A stretch of 64,000 bases of DNA from the NCBI RefSeq assembly GCF_001544535.1, contig NZ_FCON02000011.1, forward strand, positions 1-64,000. The letters are read 5' to 3'. The stretch's first letter is position 1. Every line of letters starts with the position of its first letter. Position numbers and translations under genes: made by a program. The stretch is from Caballeronia choica (GTDB taxonomy: Bacteria > Pseudomonadota > Gammaproteobacteria > Burkholderiales > Burkholderiaceae). Below are positions 55,142-63,898 of the stretch, one piece after another. The notes beneath the pieces are model-generated. The model saw only the letters and a program-made list of their open reading frames with translations. It was not told the origin of the DNA and did no database searches.

Positions 55142-55334
55142 AATCGCGCTCGCCACGGGCTGCGTCCGAGCGGGAAGAATCGAGTTGAGAGCGGCGCCAT
55201 TGCGCGACGACGAAGTGCAAGGGCTGGTGTTCTAGTCCGCGTTCCTCGGCGAATCGCACGATGGCGTCGAGTTGTTCGCCGGTGCAGCGAAACCCTTCGC
55301 GTGTGGACGACGGGCAATCTGTTTGCGTGAGCAT
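55113..55334 (-). CDS. Small hypothetical protein
   Basis: A 73-residue protein (MLTQTDCPSSTREGFRCTGEQ, then ERGLEHQPLHFVVAQWRRSQ). No domain is recognised. It overlaps the end of the convergent DUF4431-like gene by 29 bases. AAAGGAT before the start supports it moderately. Confidence 0.5.
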   Translation of the reverse strand: MLTQTDCPSSTREGFRCTGEQLDAIVRFAEERGLEHQPLHFVVAQWRRSQLDSSRSDAARGERDFTGPIARAA

Positions 55335-55663
55335 GGCAATCCTTTTTAGGACCTTCTCCCGGACCGCGCCGACGCTATCGGACGATGGCTTGCGGCGGCG
55401 GCTGCTTGCAATGGATTAAGCCGCAGCGCGGCCAATGCCACTGGCTGCTAGCGCACACAATCAATCATACGGATAGCGCCGGCGGCTTCGGGGCGCGCCT
55501 TCCTCCATGAAACTGGAATAAAAGCCGGGTTTGATTCGTTTACGGATCGATCGGCACTCGCGCGCGTCATCCCTTGCCGATCGTCATGCGGGACGTAAAG
55601 CGGCTCGACTGCCTGGCCGGCGATCGGTGGCGGACGACGCGCGAACCCTTCGAGGAGAAACGT
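55335..55663. other. Intergenic stretch
   Basis: No gene is supported. Frames here are low-complexity and lack domain similarity. Confidence 0.4.
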
Positions 55664-55924
55664 GTGAGCAGGGAAGCAATCCAGCGGCAAGAGCTGGCTC
55701 ACATCGAGAGGATGATTGTCGAACTAGAGCGTACCCAGGGCGCGCTCCGCGGAGTCGGGGCGCATAACCCGGTCATGCGCCCCGAGTACTGGCGGCAGCG
55801 CATCCAGGTGCTGATGCGTTCGCCCGACGTTACCGAGCCCATGATCCAGCATGCGCTCGCGCTGCTCGAACGATTGGACCACGTGTCGAACGGACACGAG
55901 CAGTCCGATCAACCAGTCAGGTAG
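55664..55924 (+). CDS. Small hypothetical protein
   Basis: An 86-residue helical protein (SREAIQRQELAHIERMIVELE, MRPEYWRQRIQVLMRSPDVTE, then IQHALALLERLDHV). The start is GTG with a clear GAGGAG site. No family is recognised. It converges with the HtrA-like gene, with 8 bases between stops. Confidence 0.6.
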   Translation: MSREAIQRQELAHIERMIVELERTQGALRGVGAHNPVMRPEYWRQRIQVLMRSPDVTEPMIQHALALLERLDHVSNGHEQSDQPVR

Positions 55925-55932
55925 AACGACGC

Positions 55933-56961
55933 CTACGCCGTCTGCTCGACCGGCGTGATGACCAGTTCGAGTTTCTGCGCACCGCGCAACGCGGTGACGT
56001 TCACGGCACGCTCGATGCGCGATGCATCGAGCGTGCGCTGCAAGGCATCGACGCTGTCCACCACGATGCCATCGACAGCGACGATCGTATCGTCGGTGCG
56101 CAATCCGCCGAGCGCGGCCGGGCTGCCCTTGACCAGTTCCATCACATGCACGCCGCTCGCCGAATCCAGGCTGAAATACCGTTGCATGCGCCGCGAGATC
56201 GGCACCGTGGTGCCCGCCACGCCGATGTACGCGCGCCGCACCCGTCCGTGCGTGAAGATCTGCATGATGACCCACTTGGCCGTGTCGATCGCGATCGCGA
56301 AACAGATTGCCTGCGCGCCCTGGATGACGGCAGTGTTCACGCCGATCACCTGGCCCGCCGAGTTGATGAGCGGACCGCCCGAGTTGCCGGGATTGAGCGC
56401 GGCGTCGGTCTGGATCACATCGGGGATCATGCGGCCGGAGGTCGAACGCAGCGAACGCCCGAGCGCGGAGACGACGCCCGTCGTAACCGTCTGCGCGAGG
56501 CCGAGCGGATTGCCGACGGCGATCGCGATCTGTCCCACCGAAAGCCGCGAGGAGTCGCCGAGTTCGACATGCGGCAGCGGCTCCGGCGAGCCGATGCGCA
56601 GCACGGCGAGGTCACTGTCGGGGTCCTCGCCGACGAGGTCGGCATCGAACTTCGCGCCGTCGGCCAGCGTCACGCGGATATGCGTCGCGCCATGCACGAC
56701 GTGGCTGTTGGTCAGCAGATAGCCGTCGGGCGTGAAGATGAACCCGGAGCCGGTGCCGCCGCGCGCGCCGCGCCGGCTTTCGTCGCCGGGCAGGCGTCGT
56801 TCGACGGAGATGAAGGCGACGGCCTGCCGCACGCGCGCGAGCGCGCCGATGACCGTGCGGGAGTAAGCGTCGAGGAGTGCGAGGTCGTCGAGCGCATGCG
56901 GCGCGGCAGCGTCCGGCGCGCCCCGCGACAGATCGTCGATGAAACGGGGACGGCTTCCCAT
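55933..56961 (-). CDS. HtrA/DegQ-like serine protease without signal peptide
   Basis: A 342-residue S1C peptidase with one C-terminal PDZ domain (about 245-335, VHVMELVKGSPAALGGLRTDD). The catalytic triad is intact: His87 in TNSHVV, Asp117 in PDSDLAV, Ser194 in GNSGGPL. Unlike DegP/DegQ, the N-terminus (MGSRPRFIDDLSRG) has neither a signal peptide nor a membrane helix, so the protein is predicted to stay in the cytosol unless the true start lies elsewhere; nothing suitable is seen upstream. Role in protein quality control is inferred from the family. Confidence 0.84.
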   Translation of the reverse strand: MGSRPRFIDDLSRGAPDAAAPHALDDLALLDAYSRTVIGALARVRQAVAFISVERRLPGDESRRGARGGTGSGFIFTPDGYLLTNSHVVHGATHIRVTLADGAKFDADLVGEDPDSDLAVLRIGSPEPLPHVELGDSSRLSVGQIAIAVGNPLGLAQTVTTGVVSALGRSLRSTSGRMIPDVIQTDAALNPGNSGGPLINSAGQVIGVNTAVIQGAQAICFAIAIDTAKWVIMQIFTHGRVRRAYIGVAGTTVPISRRMQRYFSLDSASGVHVMELVKGSPAALGGLRTDDTIVAVDGIVVDSVDALQRTLDASRIERAVNVTALRGAQKLELVITPVEQTA

Positions 56962-57044
56962 GGTCGGGGCTCCGGGTGAATGGAACCCGACTTGCGGGCC
57001 GGACGCGGCGATTTCAAGATGTCGGAGGCGGCCGGCCGCGTGAG

Positions 57045-57920
57045 TCAGCGCGCCGCCCGTTCCAGCAGGCGCATCGGCCCGAGTTGCGCGACGGTGCGCA
57101 TCTGCGCCTCGTCGCGCACGAAGAGCGACCCTGCGTAACCGAGCGCGTTGACCGCGACACCCTCGACGCTTTCCGCCGACCGCGGCACGAGCAGCAGCCA
57201 GTCGCGGGTGACGAGCAGGTTGTACGGCGCCGGCTGACGCCCCGCGTCGACGGGATGCAGGCCGGTGGCGTCGAGCAGGGCGCGGTATCGCTCCGATGCG
57301 CGTTGCGCGGCCGTCTCACGCGATCCCTCGATGCGCGCGAACGCATGGAGAAACGGCAGGCCCGGCACCGTGCCGATGCCGTCGTCGCGAAACCGCGCCG
57401 CGGCGAGAAGCGGTTCGATCGGCAATGAAGGACCAGGGCGCCCCAGCGGCAACGGCACGATCTGCAGATGCTTGTGCGGCTGGCTCGCACCGGCTTCAGG
57501 TCCGCCGTTATAGAAGCCGAGGCCGTCGAACTGGTCGAGGCAGACGAAGAGGGCGGCGAAGTCCGACAGCGTGATAAGCGCTTCCTGCGGCTCGAAATGC
57601 CGCGTGACGATCAGCAGATGCTGATCGATCACGTTGAACTTGTTGAGCAGGAGGATGTGGCTGTCGCCGATATCCGCGACCACGAGATCGGCATCGCAGG
57701 GCAGAAACGGATTCACGGGCGGCGCGGCCTCGCGCTTCTTGCGATCGGCTTCCTTGCGCACGACGCTCGACACCTGCCGCACGAGAAACGTTACGTTCGC
57801 GTCTTCGACCGTCGTCTGGGTCGTTTCGATTGGCCGCAGCGCGCCGCAAGCAAGCGCGTGCTGCGTCTGTCGGAGGATGGCGGGCCATAGCGAGCCGGGT
57901 TCGGGAAGGGGCGCTGTCAT
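57045..57920 (-). CDS. Ap4A phosphorylase / ATP adenylyltransferase
   Basis: A 291-residue HIT-superfamily protein of the Apa1/Apa2 type, which phosphorolyses diadenosine tetraphosphate to ADP and ATP. The catalytic His motif is QPHKHLQIVPLP (His149 and His151, HxHxQ form). The N-terminal Ap4A-binding and C-terminal parts are complete. It regulates a stress alarmone pool. It is monocistronic. Confidence 0.86.
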   Translation of the reverse strand: MTAPLPEPGSLWPAILRQTQHALACGALRPIETTQTTVEDANVTFLVRQVSSVVRKEADRKKREAAPPVNPFLPCDADLVVADIGDSHILLLNKFNVIDQHLLIVTRHFEPQEALITLSDFAALFVCLDQFDGLGFYNGGPEAGASQPHKHLQIVPLPLGRPGPSLPIEPLLAAARFRDDGIGTVPGLPFLHAFARIEGSRETAAQRASERYRALLDATGLHPVDAGRQPAPYNLLVTRDWLLLVPRSAESVEGVAVNALGYAGSLFVRDEAQMRTVAQLGPMRLLERAAR

Positions 57921-58162
57921 GCGTGATCTGCTCGTCGGTGGGCATCGAGGTTAGCACCGACGCATGATCGGTGCGCTTCAGCATTCTGCACGCAAATGCC
58001 AAAAAGACGCTCGCCTCGGCGCCCAAACGCCCATCCCTCGCGCCGCTTTCAACACCATTCGCGACGGATTTCCGCCACTTCGTCGCATGCTCCTCGAAAA
58101 CCATCCGGTCGCCGCACAGAATGCCGCCATCGAGTCCGCTCGTCCTCTCAGGGAGAGCCAGC

Positions 58163-58540
58163 ATGGCTGTCATCGTCGCCGTACATATCGCCGCCGCAAG
58201 CCTTTCTGTCATACTTGGAAGCACCGTGCTCATCGCCGAAAAAGGGACGACGCGCCACAAGTGGCTTGGCCGTCTCTGGGCCGCGGCGATGTTCGCCACG
58301 GCGCTCAGTTCGTTCGACATCCGGGAACTGAACCGGGGACATTTGTCGTGGGTGCACGGGCTTTCGCTGCTCACGTTGGTCAGTGTCGGACGAGCGATAT
58401 GGGCGATCCGGCAAGGCAACGTCCGCGGTCACCGGCTTGCCATGCGCGGATCGTTCATCGGTCTCGTCGTGGCCGGTGCCACCGCCGTGGCGACGCCGCA
58501 CCGCATGCTGAATATCCTCGTGACAGGGTGGATCGCATGA
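58163..58540 (+). CDS. DUF2306 membrane protein
   Basis: A 125-residue protein with about four membrane helices (VAVHIAAASLSVILGSTVLIA, FIGLVVAGATAVATPHRM). A His near HKWLGRLW and others suggest haem or metal contacts as in DUF2306. It overlaps the following LytS gene by four bases, so the three downstream genes form one operon. GGGAGA precedes the start. Confidence 0.78.
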   Translation: MAVIVAVHIAAASLSVILGSTVLIAEKGTTRHKWLGRLWAAAMFATALSSFDIRELNRGHLSWVHGLSLLTLVSVGRAIWAIRQGNVRGHRLAMRGSFIGLVVAGATAVATPHRMLNILVTGWIA

Positions 58541-59667
58541 CTCCTGGCAGCAACGTCAAATTCCACGACGCGTCCGCCGGATTGCCCATCCCGACGAAGC
58601 AACTGCTGGCCGAATATGCCCGCGAGACGGTGCTCGTCGTCATCGGCAATGCACTGATCGCGGCGGGGCTCACCTCGGTCGGCATCGGGAAAAGCCTCGG
58701 GGAAAACATCGTCTTCAGCGAGGCGATCGGACTGTCGATCATGCTGCTGCTCAACGTCGGCCGCTTTCGCCTTCAGCGCACGAATGCACTCACTGCGCCA
58801 AGGCTGGCGGTCGTGATGGTCAGCGCGATCATTGCCGGCGCTGCGCTCGGACGTCTGATCGCGAGCCTGCTGCTCGGCCTCGACATCGACAAGATGTTCG
58901 CGGCCAGAGAAATCGCCATGACCGGCTGGATCGCACTTGTCGCGACGCTGCTGCTCACGTGGTATGGCTGGTCGCGAGCCCGGATCGCCGGTCTAAGCGA
59001 GCAGGTGGCCCGCACAGCGTGGCTTCGGGAGTCCGCCGAAAAAACCGCGCTGCGTGCCCGCTTGCAGGCCTTGCAGGCGCAGATCGAACCGCATTTCCTG
59101 TTCAATACGCTCGCGACCCTGGACAGCCTCATCGTGTCCAATCCGCCTCGCGCACGTGAGCTGCTTCGGAGCCTCAACCGGTTTTTGCGGGCGACGCTGG
59201 AAGCGTCGAGAGCCGAAAGCGAGACACTCGCGGATCAGTTCGCGGTGCTGGATGCGATGCTTGCCGTACACGCGATGCGCCTCGGCCCGAGACTCACGTA
59301 TTCGCTCGATCTGCCTGCCGATTGCGCGAACCTCGCCGTGCCGCCGATGCTGTTGCAACCGCTTGTCGAAAACGCGCTGAAGCATGGGATTCAGGCGGCG
59401 GTGGAAGGCGGCCGGGTCGAACTGAGGGCGAAGCGCGGCGAACGGCACGTCGAACTGATTATCACGGATACGGGCCCCGGTTTCGGCGCGACGCCGGCTA
59501 CGCAGGGCACGGGCATCGGACTGGCGAACGTGAGGGACCGTCTCGCAGCACTCTATGGCGGGCGCGCTTCGCTGACGCTCCTCGAGAACGCGCCGCACGG
59601 AACGGTCGCGAGTGTTCTGCTTCCGGTGGACGTTGCCGATCGACCTGAAGGAGCGCGCAAGCCGTGA
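58537..59667 (+). CDS. LytS-type sensor histidine kinase
   Basis: A 376-residue kinase with four N-terminal membrane helices (about 30-145), a coiled-coil linker, and a HisKA_3-like/LytS domain with phospho-acceptor His186 in IEPHFLFNTLATLD. The ATPase domain carries an N-box (LVENALKHGI) and DTGPGFG. It pairs with the overlapping LytTR regulator. Overlaps with the preceding and following genes (ATGA, GTGA) support co-translation. The sensed signal is unknown. Confidence 0.88.
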   Translation: MTPGSNVKFHDASAGLPIPTKQLLAEYARETVLVVIGNALIAAGLTSVGIGKSLGENIVFSEAIGLSIMLLLNVGRFRLQRTNALTAPRLAVVMVSAIIAGAALGRLIASLLLGLDIDKMFAAREIAMTGWIALVATLLLTWYGWSRARIAGLSEQVARTAWLRESAEKTALRARLQALQAQIEPHFLFNTLATLDSLIVSNPPRARELLRSLNRFLRATLEASRAESETLADQFAVLDAMLAVHAMRLGPRLTYSLDLPADCANLAVPPMLLQPLVENALKHGIQAAVEGGRVELRAKRGERHVELIITDTGPGFGATPATQGTGIGLANVRDRLAALYGGRASLTLLENAPHGTVASVLLPVDVADRPEGARKP

Positions 59668-60533
59668 AGACCCGCCCGTCCGGCACAGCGGCACAGAATG
59701 ACGGCGGCAAGCCGACCGCGCTGATCGCCGAGGACGAGCCGCCGATTGCGGCGGCGCTTCAGCGCGAGTTGGCGAAGGCCTGGCCCGCATTGCAGATTGT
59801 CGCGACCGTCGTCAACGGTCTCGATGCCATCGAGCGCATTAAAGCATTGCAACCGGACGTCGCGTTCCTCGACATCTCGATGCCGGGCGCGACCGGTCTC
59901 GATGTTGCACGCGCGTGCGCGAAGCTCGCGACGCCGCCGCAGATCGTATTCGTGACCGCCTACGACCAGTATGCGCTGGACGCCTTCGACGCCGCCGCCA
60001 TCGACTATCTTCTGAAGCCCGTCGATCCGGCGCGGCTCGCGCGTACCGTCGACAGATTGCGCGAATTGCTCGCGCGCGCACACGTGCCGCCGGATGCGGC
60101 CGCCGATACGCACGTGCACGCGGATCTGCAACGTCTCCTCGGTCAACTGGAGCAGATCACGCGCAACGTGCAAACGGAGAACCGCTCGCAGGACACATCG
60201 CGGAGTGCGCCGTTACGCTACCTGCGCGCATCCAGCGGCAATGACATCAGGATCGTGCCGGTGGACGAGGTGTTGTACTTCGAGGCCGCCGACAAGTATG
60301 TTGTCGTCACAACCCGCACCGGCGAAGTGCTGATTCGCACGAGCCTCAAGGAACTGTGCGCGCAACTGGACCCGGCGCGCTTCTGGCAAGTGCACCGAGG
60401 CACGGTGGTGAATGTCGACCAGGTGGAAAGCGCATCCGTTAGCGCGTTGGGCAAAATGTCGCTCAAGTTGCGCGGCCATAGTGGCGTGGTGGCGGTGAGC
60501 AAACAGTACGCGCATTTGTTTCGTCAGATGTGA
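59664..60533 (+). CDS. LytTR-type response regulator
   Basis: A 289-residue regulator: receiver domain (20-145; AEDEPP, phospho-acceptor Asp70 in AFLDISMPG, Lys in LLKPVDP) and a C-terminal LytTR DNA-binding domain (about 180-289; EVLYFEAADKYVVVTT, FWQVHRGTVVNVDQVE). It is the cognate partner of the upstream kinase, whose stop overlaps the GTG start (GTGA). Confidence 0.89.
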   Translation: MKTRPSGTAAQNDGGKPTALIAEDEPPIAAALQRELAKAWPALQIVATVVNGLDAIERIKALQPDVAFLDISMPGATGLDVARACAKLATPPQIVFVTAYDQYALDAFDAAAIDYLLKPVDPARLARTVDRLRELLARAHVPPDAAADTHVHADLQRLLGQLEQITRNVQTENRSQDTSRSAPLRYLRASSGNDIRIVPVDEVLYFEAADKYVVVTTRTGEVLIRTSLKELCAQLDPARFWQVHRGTVVNVDQVESASVSALGKMSLKLRGHSGVVAVSKQYAHLFRQM

Positions 60534-60563
60534 GGCGGCAACGTAGATGTGGAGGCGTCGAAT

Positions 60564-61151
60564 TCAGCATGGGAACGCTGCCGGCTGGAGGAACGGCAAT
60601 GCAAAGTCCGAATCGGGATGGGCTGCGACAAACGCCGCCATGCCTTGCGCCAATTCCTCTGGCGGCAGCCACGGATACCTCAGCGAGGCCTGCAATCCGC
60701 GCAGCTTCACGGAGCCCGGATCGCTGATCGCGTCCATGCGCTCGATCGCGATGTGCAATTGGACGACCCGGTCCATGCCGCCCGACGCGCGGCCCACGCG
60801 CCATCGATAGGTGCCTTTCCCGAGCCGCAGCGCGTCGTTGTCCTTTTGCCGCATTGTCACGAGCCACGGCATCGCGCAGACTCCGTTGCCATCCAGCTTC
60901 GGCGCGGCACATACATAGTAGGTCAGGCAACGATCAAAGCGATCGCCGAAGTCCGCGACCAGCGTCCTGGCGATCGCCGGTGCGCCGGTCACGCTGCGAG
61001 GAAAGTCGATATCGTCGGTCGCGATCGAAAAGGTCAGCTCGGCATCGGGCGCGAAGCATTCGGCGATCAGCTCGGGCCGGTTTTGGTCCTTTGCGCGCAG
61101 ATAGCATTCAAGAAGCGACTGGACGGACGAAAGCGATGGAGGTGAGATCAT
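60564..61151 (-). CDS. NTF2-like (SnoaL-type) protein
   Basis: A 195-residue protein with the SnoaL-type NTF2 fold (LLECYLRAKDQNRPELIAECFAPDAELTF). It is larger than the minimal family, with a C-terminal segment of unclear fold. It lies divergent from the MarR gene; control by MarR is possible but not shown. Function not assigned. Confidence 0.68.
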   Translation of the reverse strand: MISPPSLSSVQSLLECYLRAKDQNRPELIAECFAPDAELTFSIATDDIDFPRSVTGAPAIARTLVADFGDRFDRCLTYYVCAAPKLDGNGVCAMPWLVTMRQKDNDALRLGKGTYRWRVGRASGGMDRVVQLHIAIERMDAISDPGSVKLRGLQASLRYPWLPPEELAQGMAAFVAAHPDSDFALPFLQPAAFPC

Positions 61152-61215
61152 GCTAAAAGCCTTAAGAGGAAGCGGTCATGGAGGGCGTGCGAGCCAGGTT
61201 AAGCTTTGCCGTATA

Positions 61216-61224
61216 ATTAGCTTT
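61216..61224. promoter_or_regulatory. Candidate MarR operator upstream of its own gene
   Basis: ATTAGCTTT (61216-61224) overlaps CTTTCAAAG (61221-61229), a small palindrome, in the AT-rich gap 36 bases before the MarR start. The reverse complement AAAGCTAAT recurs before the flavin reductase. A MarR site is inference. Confidence 0.5.
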
Positions 61225-61260
61225 CAAAGGTAAACGCATATCACCCCGGAGTGTAATCTC

Positions 61261-61803
61261 ATGGCGAAGCAGCCCGAAGAATCGATCCTGACAATCACGA
61301 ACCCTGCTTGCCTGGTCGATGGAACCGACACGGAGTTCCGCCATCTGATCAGCGGCTTGCTGCCGTTCGCGGCGCGACTGCTGTCCGTCCGCGACGGCTT
61401 CGGGTCGCTCATCGGCCTGACCGGCATCCAGTATTCGCTGCTCGTCTCGATCGCCCATCTCTCGCACGACGAAGCGGTCACGGTCAATCGGCTCGCCGAT
61501 CATCTGCATCTGAGCGGCGCGTTCGTCACGATCGAAACCGGCAAGCTCAAGAAACTCGGCCTGATCGACAAGCGTTCCGATCCCGAAGACAAGCGCAAGA
61601 TGCGGCTGACAGTGACCTCGGCCGCGTCGAAGCTGCTCCGGGAACTGGCGACAACGCAGCAGCGCATCAACAACGTGCTGTTCGAAGGCGTGACGAAGAC
61701 CGAATTCAAGGCGCTTTGCTCGGTGGTTGACCGGCTGGTCGCCAACGGCGATCGCGCGACACTCGACCTGTCGCATTTGATCGCGCGCCAGGAAAAGCAA
61801 TAG
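61261..61803 (+). CDS. MarR-family transcriptional regulator
   Basis: A 180-residue winged-helix regulator (VNRLADHLHLSGAFVTIETGKLKKLGLIDKRSDPEDKRKMRLTVT-type core split over helix 4 and the wing). MarR proteins usually repress genes for aromatic degradation or efflux and release DNA upon ligand binding. The shared motif in front of this gene and the flavin reductase/monooxygenase genes suggests it controls the latter operon, with the iscS copy between them. Confidence 0.86.
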   Translation: MAKQPEESILTITNPACLVDGTDTEFRHLISGLLPFAARLLSVRDGFGSLIGLTGIQYSLLVSIAHLSHDEAVTVNRLADHLHLSGAFVTIETGKLKKLGLIDKRSDPEDKRKMRLTVTSAASKLLRELATTQQRINNVLFEGVTKTEFKALCSVVDRLVANGDRATLDLSHLIARQEKQ

Positions 61804-61826
61804 CCGGCATGGACCGGACCGCACGA

Positions 61827-63050
61827 TCAGTGCGCGGCCCATTCGATGGTGCCGAGGTCGATGCCTTCGAGATGCATGTCCCACAGCGGGCTTAGCGCGC
61901 GCAACTTCGCCACGGTATCCTGAACCTGCCGGATCACCTCGTCGACTTCCGCTTCGGTAGTGAAGCGGCCGAGCGTGAAGCGAATCGAGCTGTGCGCCAG
62001 TTCGTCGCTGCGGCCGAGCGCGCGCAGCACGTACGACGGCTCCAGCGACGCCGACGTGCACGCCGAACCCGACGACACCGCGACGCCCTTGATGCCCATG
62101 ATCAGGGATTCGCCTTCCACAAAATTGAAGCTGACGTTCAGGTTGTGCGGAATGCGGCGCGTCAGGTCGCCATTGACGTAAACCTCGTCGAGCTTCGTCA
62201 ATCCCGCCAGCAGCCGGTCGCGTAACTCGCCGACCCGGCGGCTTTCCGCGTCCATCTCTTCCTTCGCAAGACGAAAGGCTTCGCCCATCCCGACGATCTG
62301 GTGCGTGGGCAGCGTCCCCGAGCGCATGCCGCGCTCATGCCCGCCACCATGCATTTGCGCTTCGATCCGAACGCGCGGCTTGCGGCGCACATACAAGGCG
62401 CCGATGCCCTTCGGCCCATAGACCTTGTGCGCCGTCACCGTGAGCAGATCGACGCCGAGCGCGTCGACATCGACGACGATCTTTCCCGCCGCCTGCACCG
62501 CGTCGCAATGAAACACGATGTCTTTCTCGCGGCATAGCGCGCCGATATCGGCGATCGGCTGTATTACGCCCGTCTCGTTGTTGACCATCATGACCGACAC
62601 GAGGATCGTGTCGGCGCGCAATGCCGCTCGCACTGCATCGACGTCGAGCAACCCATCCTGCCCGACGTCCAGATACGTCACGTCGAACCCTTGCCGCTCC
62701 AGTTCGCGGCACGTGTCCAGCACTGCCTTGTGCTCGGTTTTCACCGTCACGATGTGGCGGCCCCGGCTCTTGTAGAAATTCGCCGCGCCCTTGATCGCGA
62801 GGTTGTTGCCTTCCGTCGCGCCGGAGGTCCAGACGATTTCGCGCGGGTCCGCGTGCAGCAGGTCGGCGACATGTCGGCGCGCCGCCTCCACGGCTGCTTC
62901 CGCATCCCAGCCGTAGCTGTGGCTGCGTGACGCGGCGTTGCCGAAGTTCTCGTACAGGAACGGCACCATCTTCTCGACCACTCGCGGATCGACCGGCGTC
63001 GTCGCGCTGTAGTCCATGTAGATGGGCCGTGAGGATGATTGGGATTGCAT
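61827..63050 (-). CDS. iscS: Cysteine desulfurase, IscS/NifS type (orphan)
   Basis: A 407-residue PLP enzyme that takes sulfur from cysteine to form a persulfide for Fe-S and thiol chemistry. The PLP Lys is in [10 protein letters not shown], the active-site Cys in SSGSACTS, and IscS-specific opening [13 protein letters not shown] is present. There are no iscR, iscU, iscA or hscBA genes, so this is probably a second copy. It lies between MarR and the rightward flavin reductase operon, on the opposite strand. Confidence 0.88.
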   Translation of the reverse strand: MQSQSSSRPIYMDYSATTPVDPRVVEKMVPFLYENFGNAASRSHSYGWDAEAAVEAARRHVADLLHADPREIVWTSGATEGNNLAIKGAANFYKSRGRHIVTVKTEHKAVLDTCRELERQGFDVTYLDVGQDGLLDVDAVRAALRADTILVSVMMVNNETGVIQPIADIGALCREKDIVFHCDAVQAAGKIVVDVDALGVDLLTVTAHKVYGPKGIGALYVRRKPRVRIEAQMHGGGHERGMRSGTLPTHQIVGMGEAFRLAKEEMDAESRRVGELRDRLLAGLTKLDEVYVNGDLTRRIPHNLNVSFNFVEGESLIMGIKGVAVSSGSACTSASLEPSYVLRALGRSDELAHSSIRFTLGRFTTEAEVDEVIRQVQDTVAKLRALSPLWDMHLEGIDLGTIEWAAH

Positions 63051-63236
63051 GGATCGTGCTCCAGAGGACGTGCCGTTCGCAGCGCGCGAAGGCCCGGGAT
63101 AGACGGTGGGCGAAGTCTAGCGCGGACGGTGGTCGCGACCGGGCAACATCCATCTGCCCAGTAGGGTTGTCTTTCTTCCAAAGCTTTTTGACGATGGTAA
63201 ACGATAGCTTGAATAGCTTTTCGAAGTTGCGTTTAA

Positions 63237-63262
63237 TAATAGCTATGTAACAAAGCTAATAA
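63237..63262. promoter_or_regulatory. Candidate MarR operator upstream of the flavin reductase operon
   Basis: An AT-rich imperfect dyad with TAGCT ... AGCTA flanking ATGTAACA; it includes AAAGCTAAT (63252-63260), the reverse complement of the motif before the MarR gene. Similar TAGCT units repeat at 63205-63220. It sits in the promoter region of the reductase gene. Confidence 0.55.
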
Positions 63263-63326
63263 ACAACGCTTTGTTTGGTCTGTCAAACGAGCCGCCGGGG
63301 TGGCGGCTCGAAGCAAGGAGGACGAG

Positions 63327-63866
63327 ATGGCACATAGCATTGTACGGCCGGGCGGCGAAGAGGACGTTCAGGACATGCAGCGTCAGTTCCGGGCGGCATT
63401 GTCGATGTTTGCGACGGGCGTGGCCGTGATCACGGCGCCACGACAGGAAGGGCCGCCGATCGGCATGACGGTCGCGTCATTCAATTCGGTCTCGCTCGAT
63501 CCGCCCTTGATCCTGTTTTCAGTCGACAGGCGCAGCCTGAGCCTGGCCGACCTGCGCGTGGCCGGCAGCTACGCGGTCAACGTGCTCGAAGAGACCCAGC
63601 ACGACATGTCGAATCGTTTCGCCAGGGCGAACGGCGACAAATGGGGATGGCGCGACGGCGCAGCGGACCCGTGCAGCGACCCGGTCCTGTTGCCCGACGC
63701 GCTCGCGACATTCGAATGCGAACCCTATGCGCAATACGACGGCGGCGATCACGTGATCTTCGTCGGCCGAGTCACCCGCCATCGAGCGCGTGCGCAGGGG
63801 CGCCCGCTCATCTTCTTCGGCGGCCGCTACCACACGCTCAACGGTGTTCACGCGCCGTCGGCCTGA
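63327..63866 (+). CDS. Flavin reductase (HpaC-like)
   Basis: A 179-residue NADH:flavin oxidoreductase of the HpaC/flavin_reductase family (FRAALSMFATGVAVIT, MTVASFNSVSLDPPLILFSVD, and GGRYHTLN at the end). It supplies reduced flavin to the monooxygenase that starts 32 bases downstream. An excellent AAGGAGG precedes the start. It is part of a probable aromatic hydroxylation operon. Confidence 0.86.
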   Translation: MAHSIVRPGGEEDVQDMQRQFRAALSMFATGVAVITAPRQEGPPIGMTVASFNSVSLDPPLILFSVDRRSLSLADLRVAGSYAVNVLEETQHDMSNRFARANGDKWGWRDGAADPCSDPVLLPDALATFECEPYAQYDGGDHVIFVGRVTRHRARAQGRPLIFFGGRYHTLNGVHAPSA

Positions 63867-63898
63867 ATCCGCAGACGAACCTACTTCTGGAGAACATC

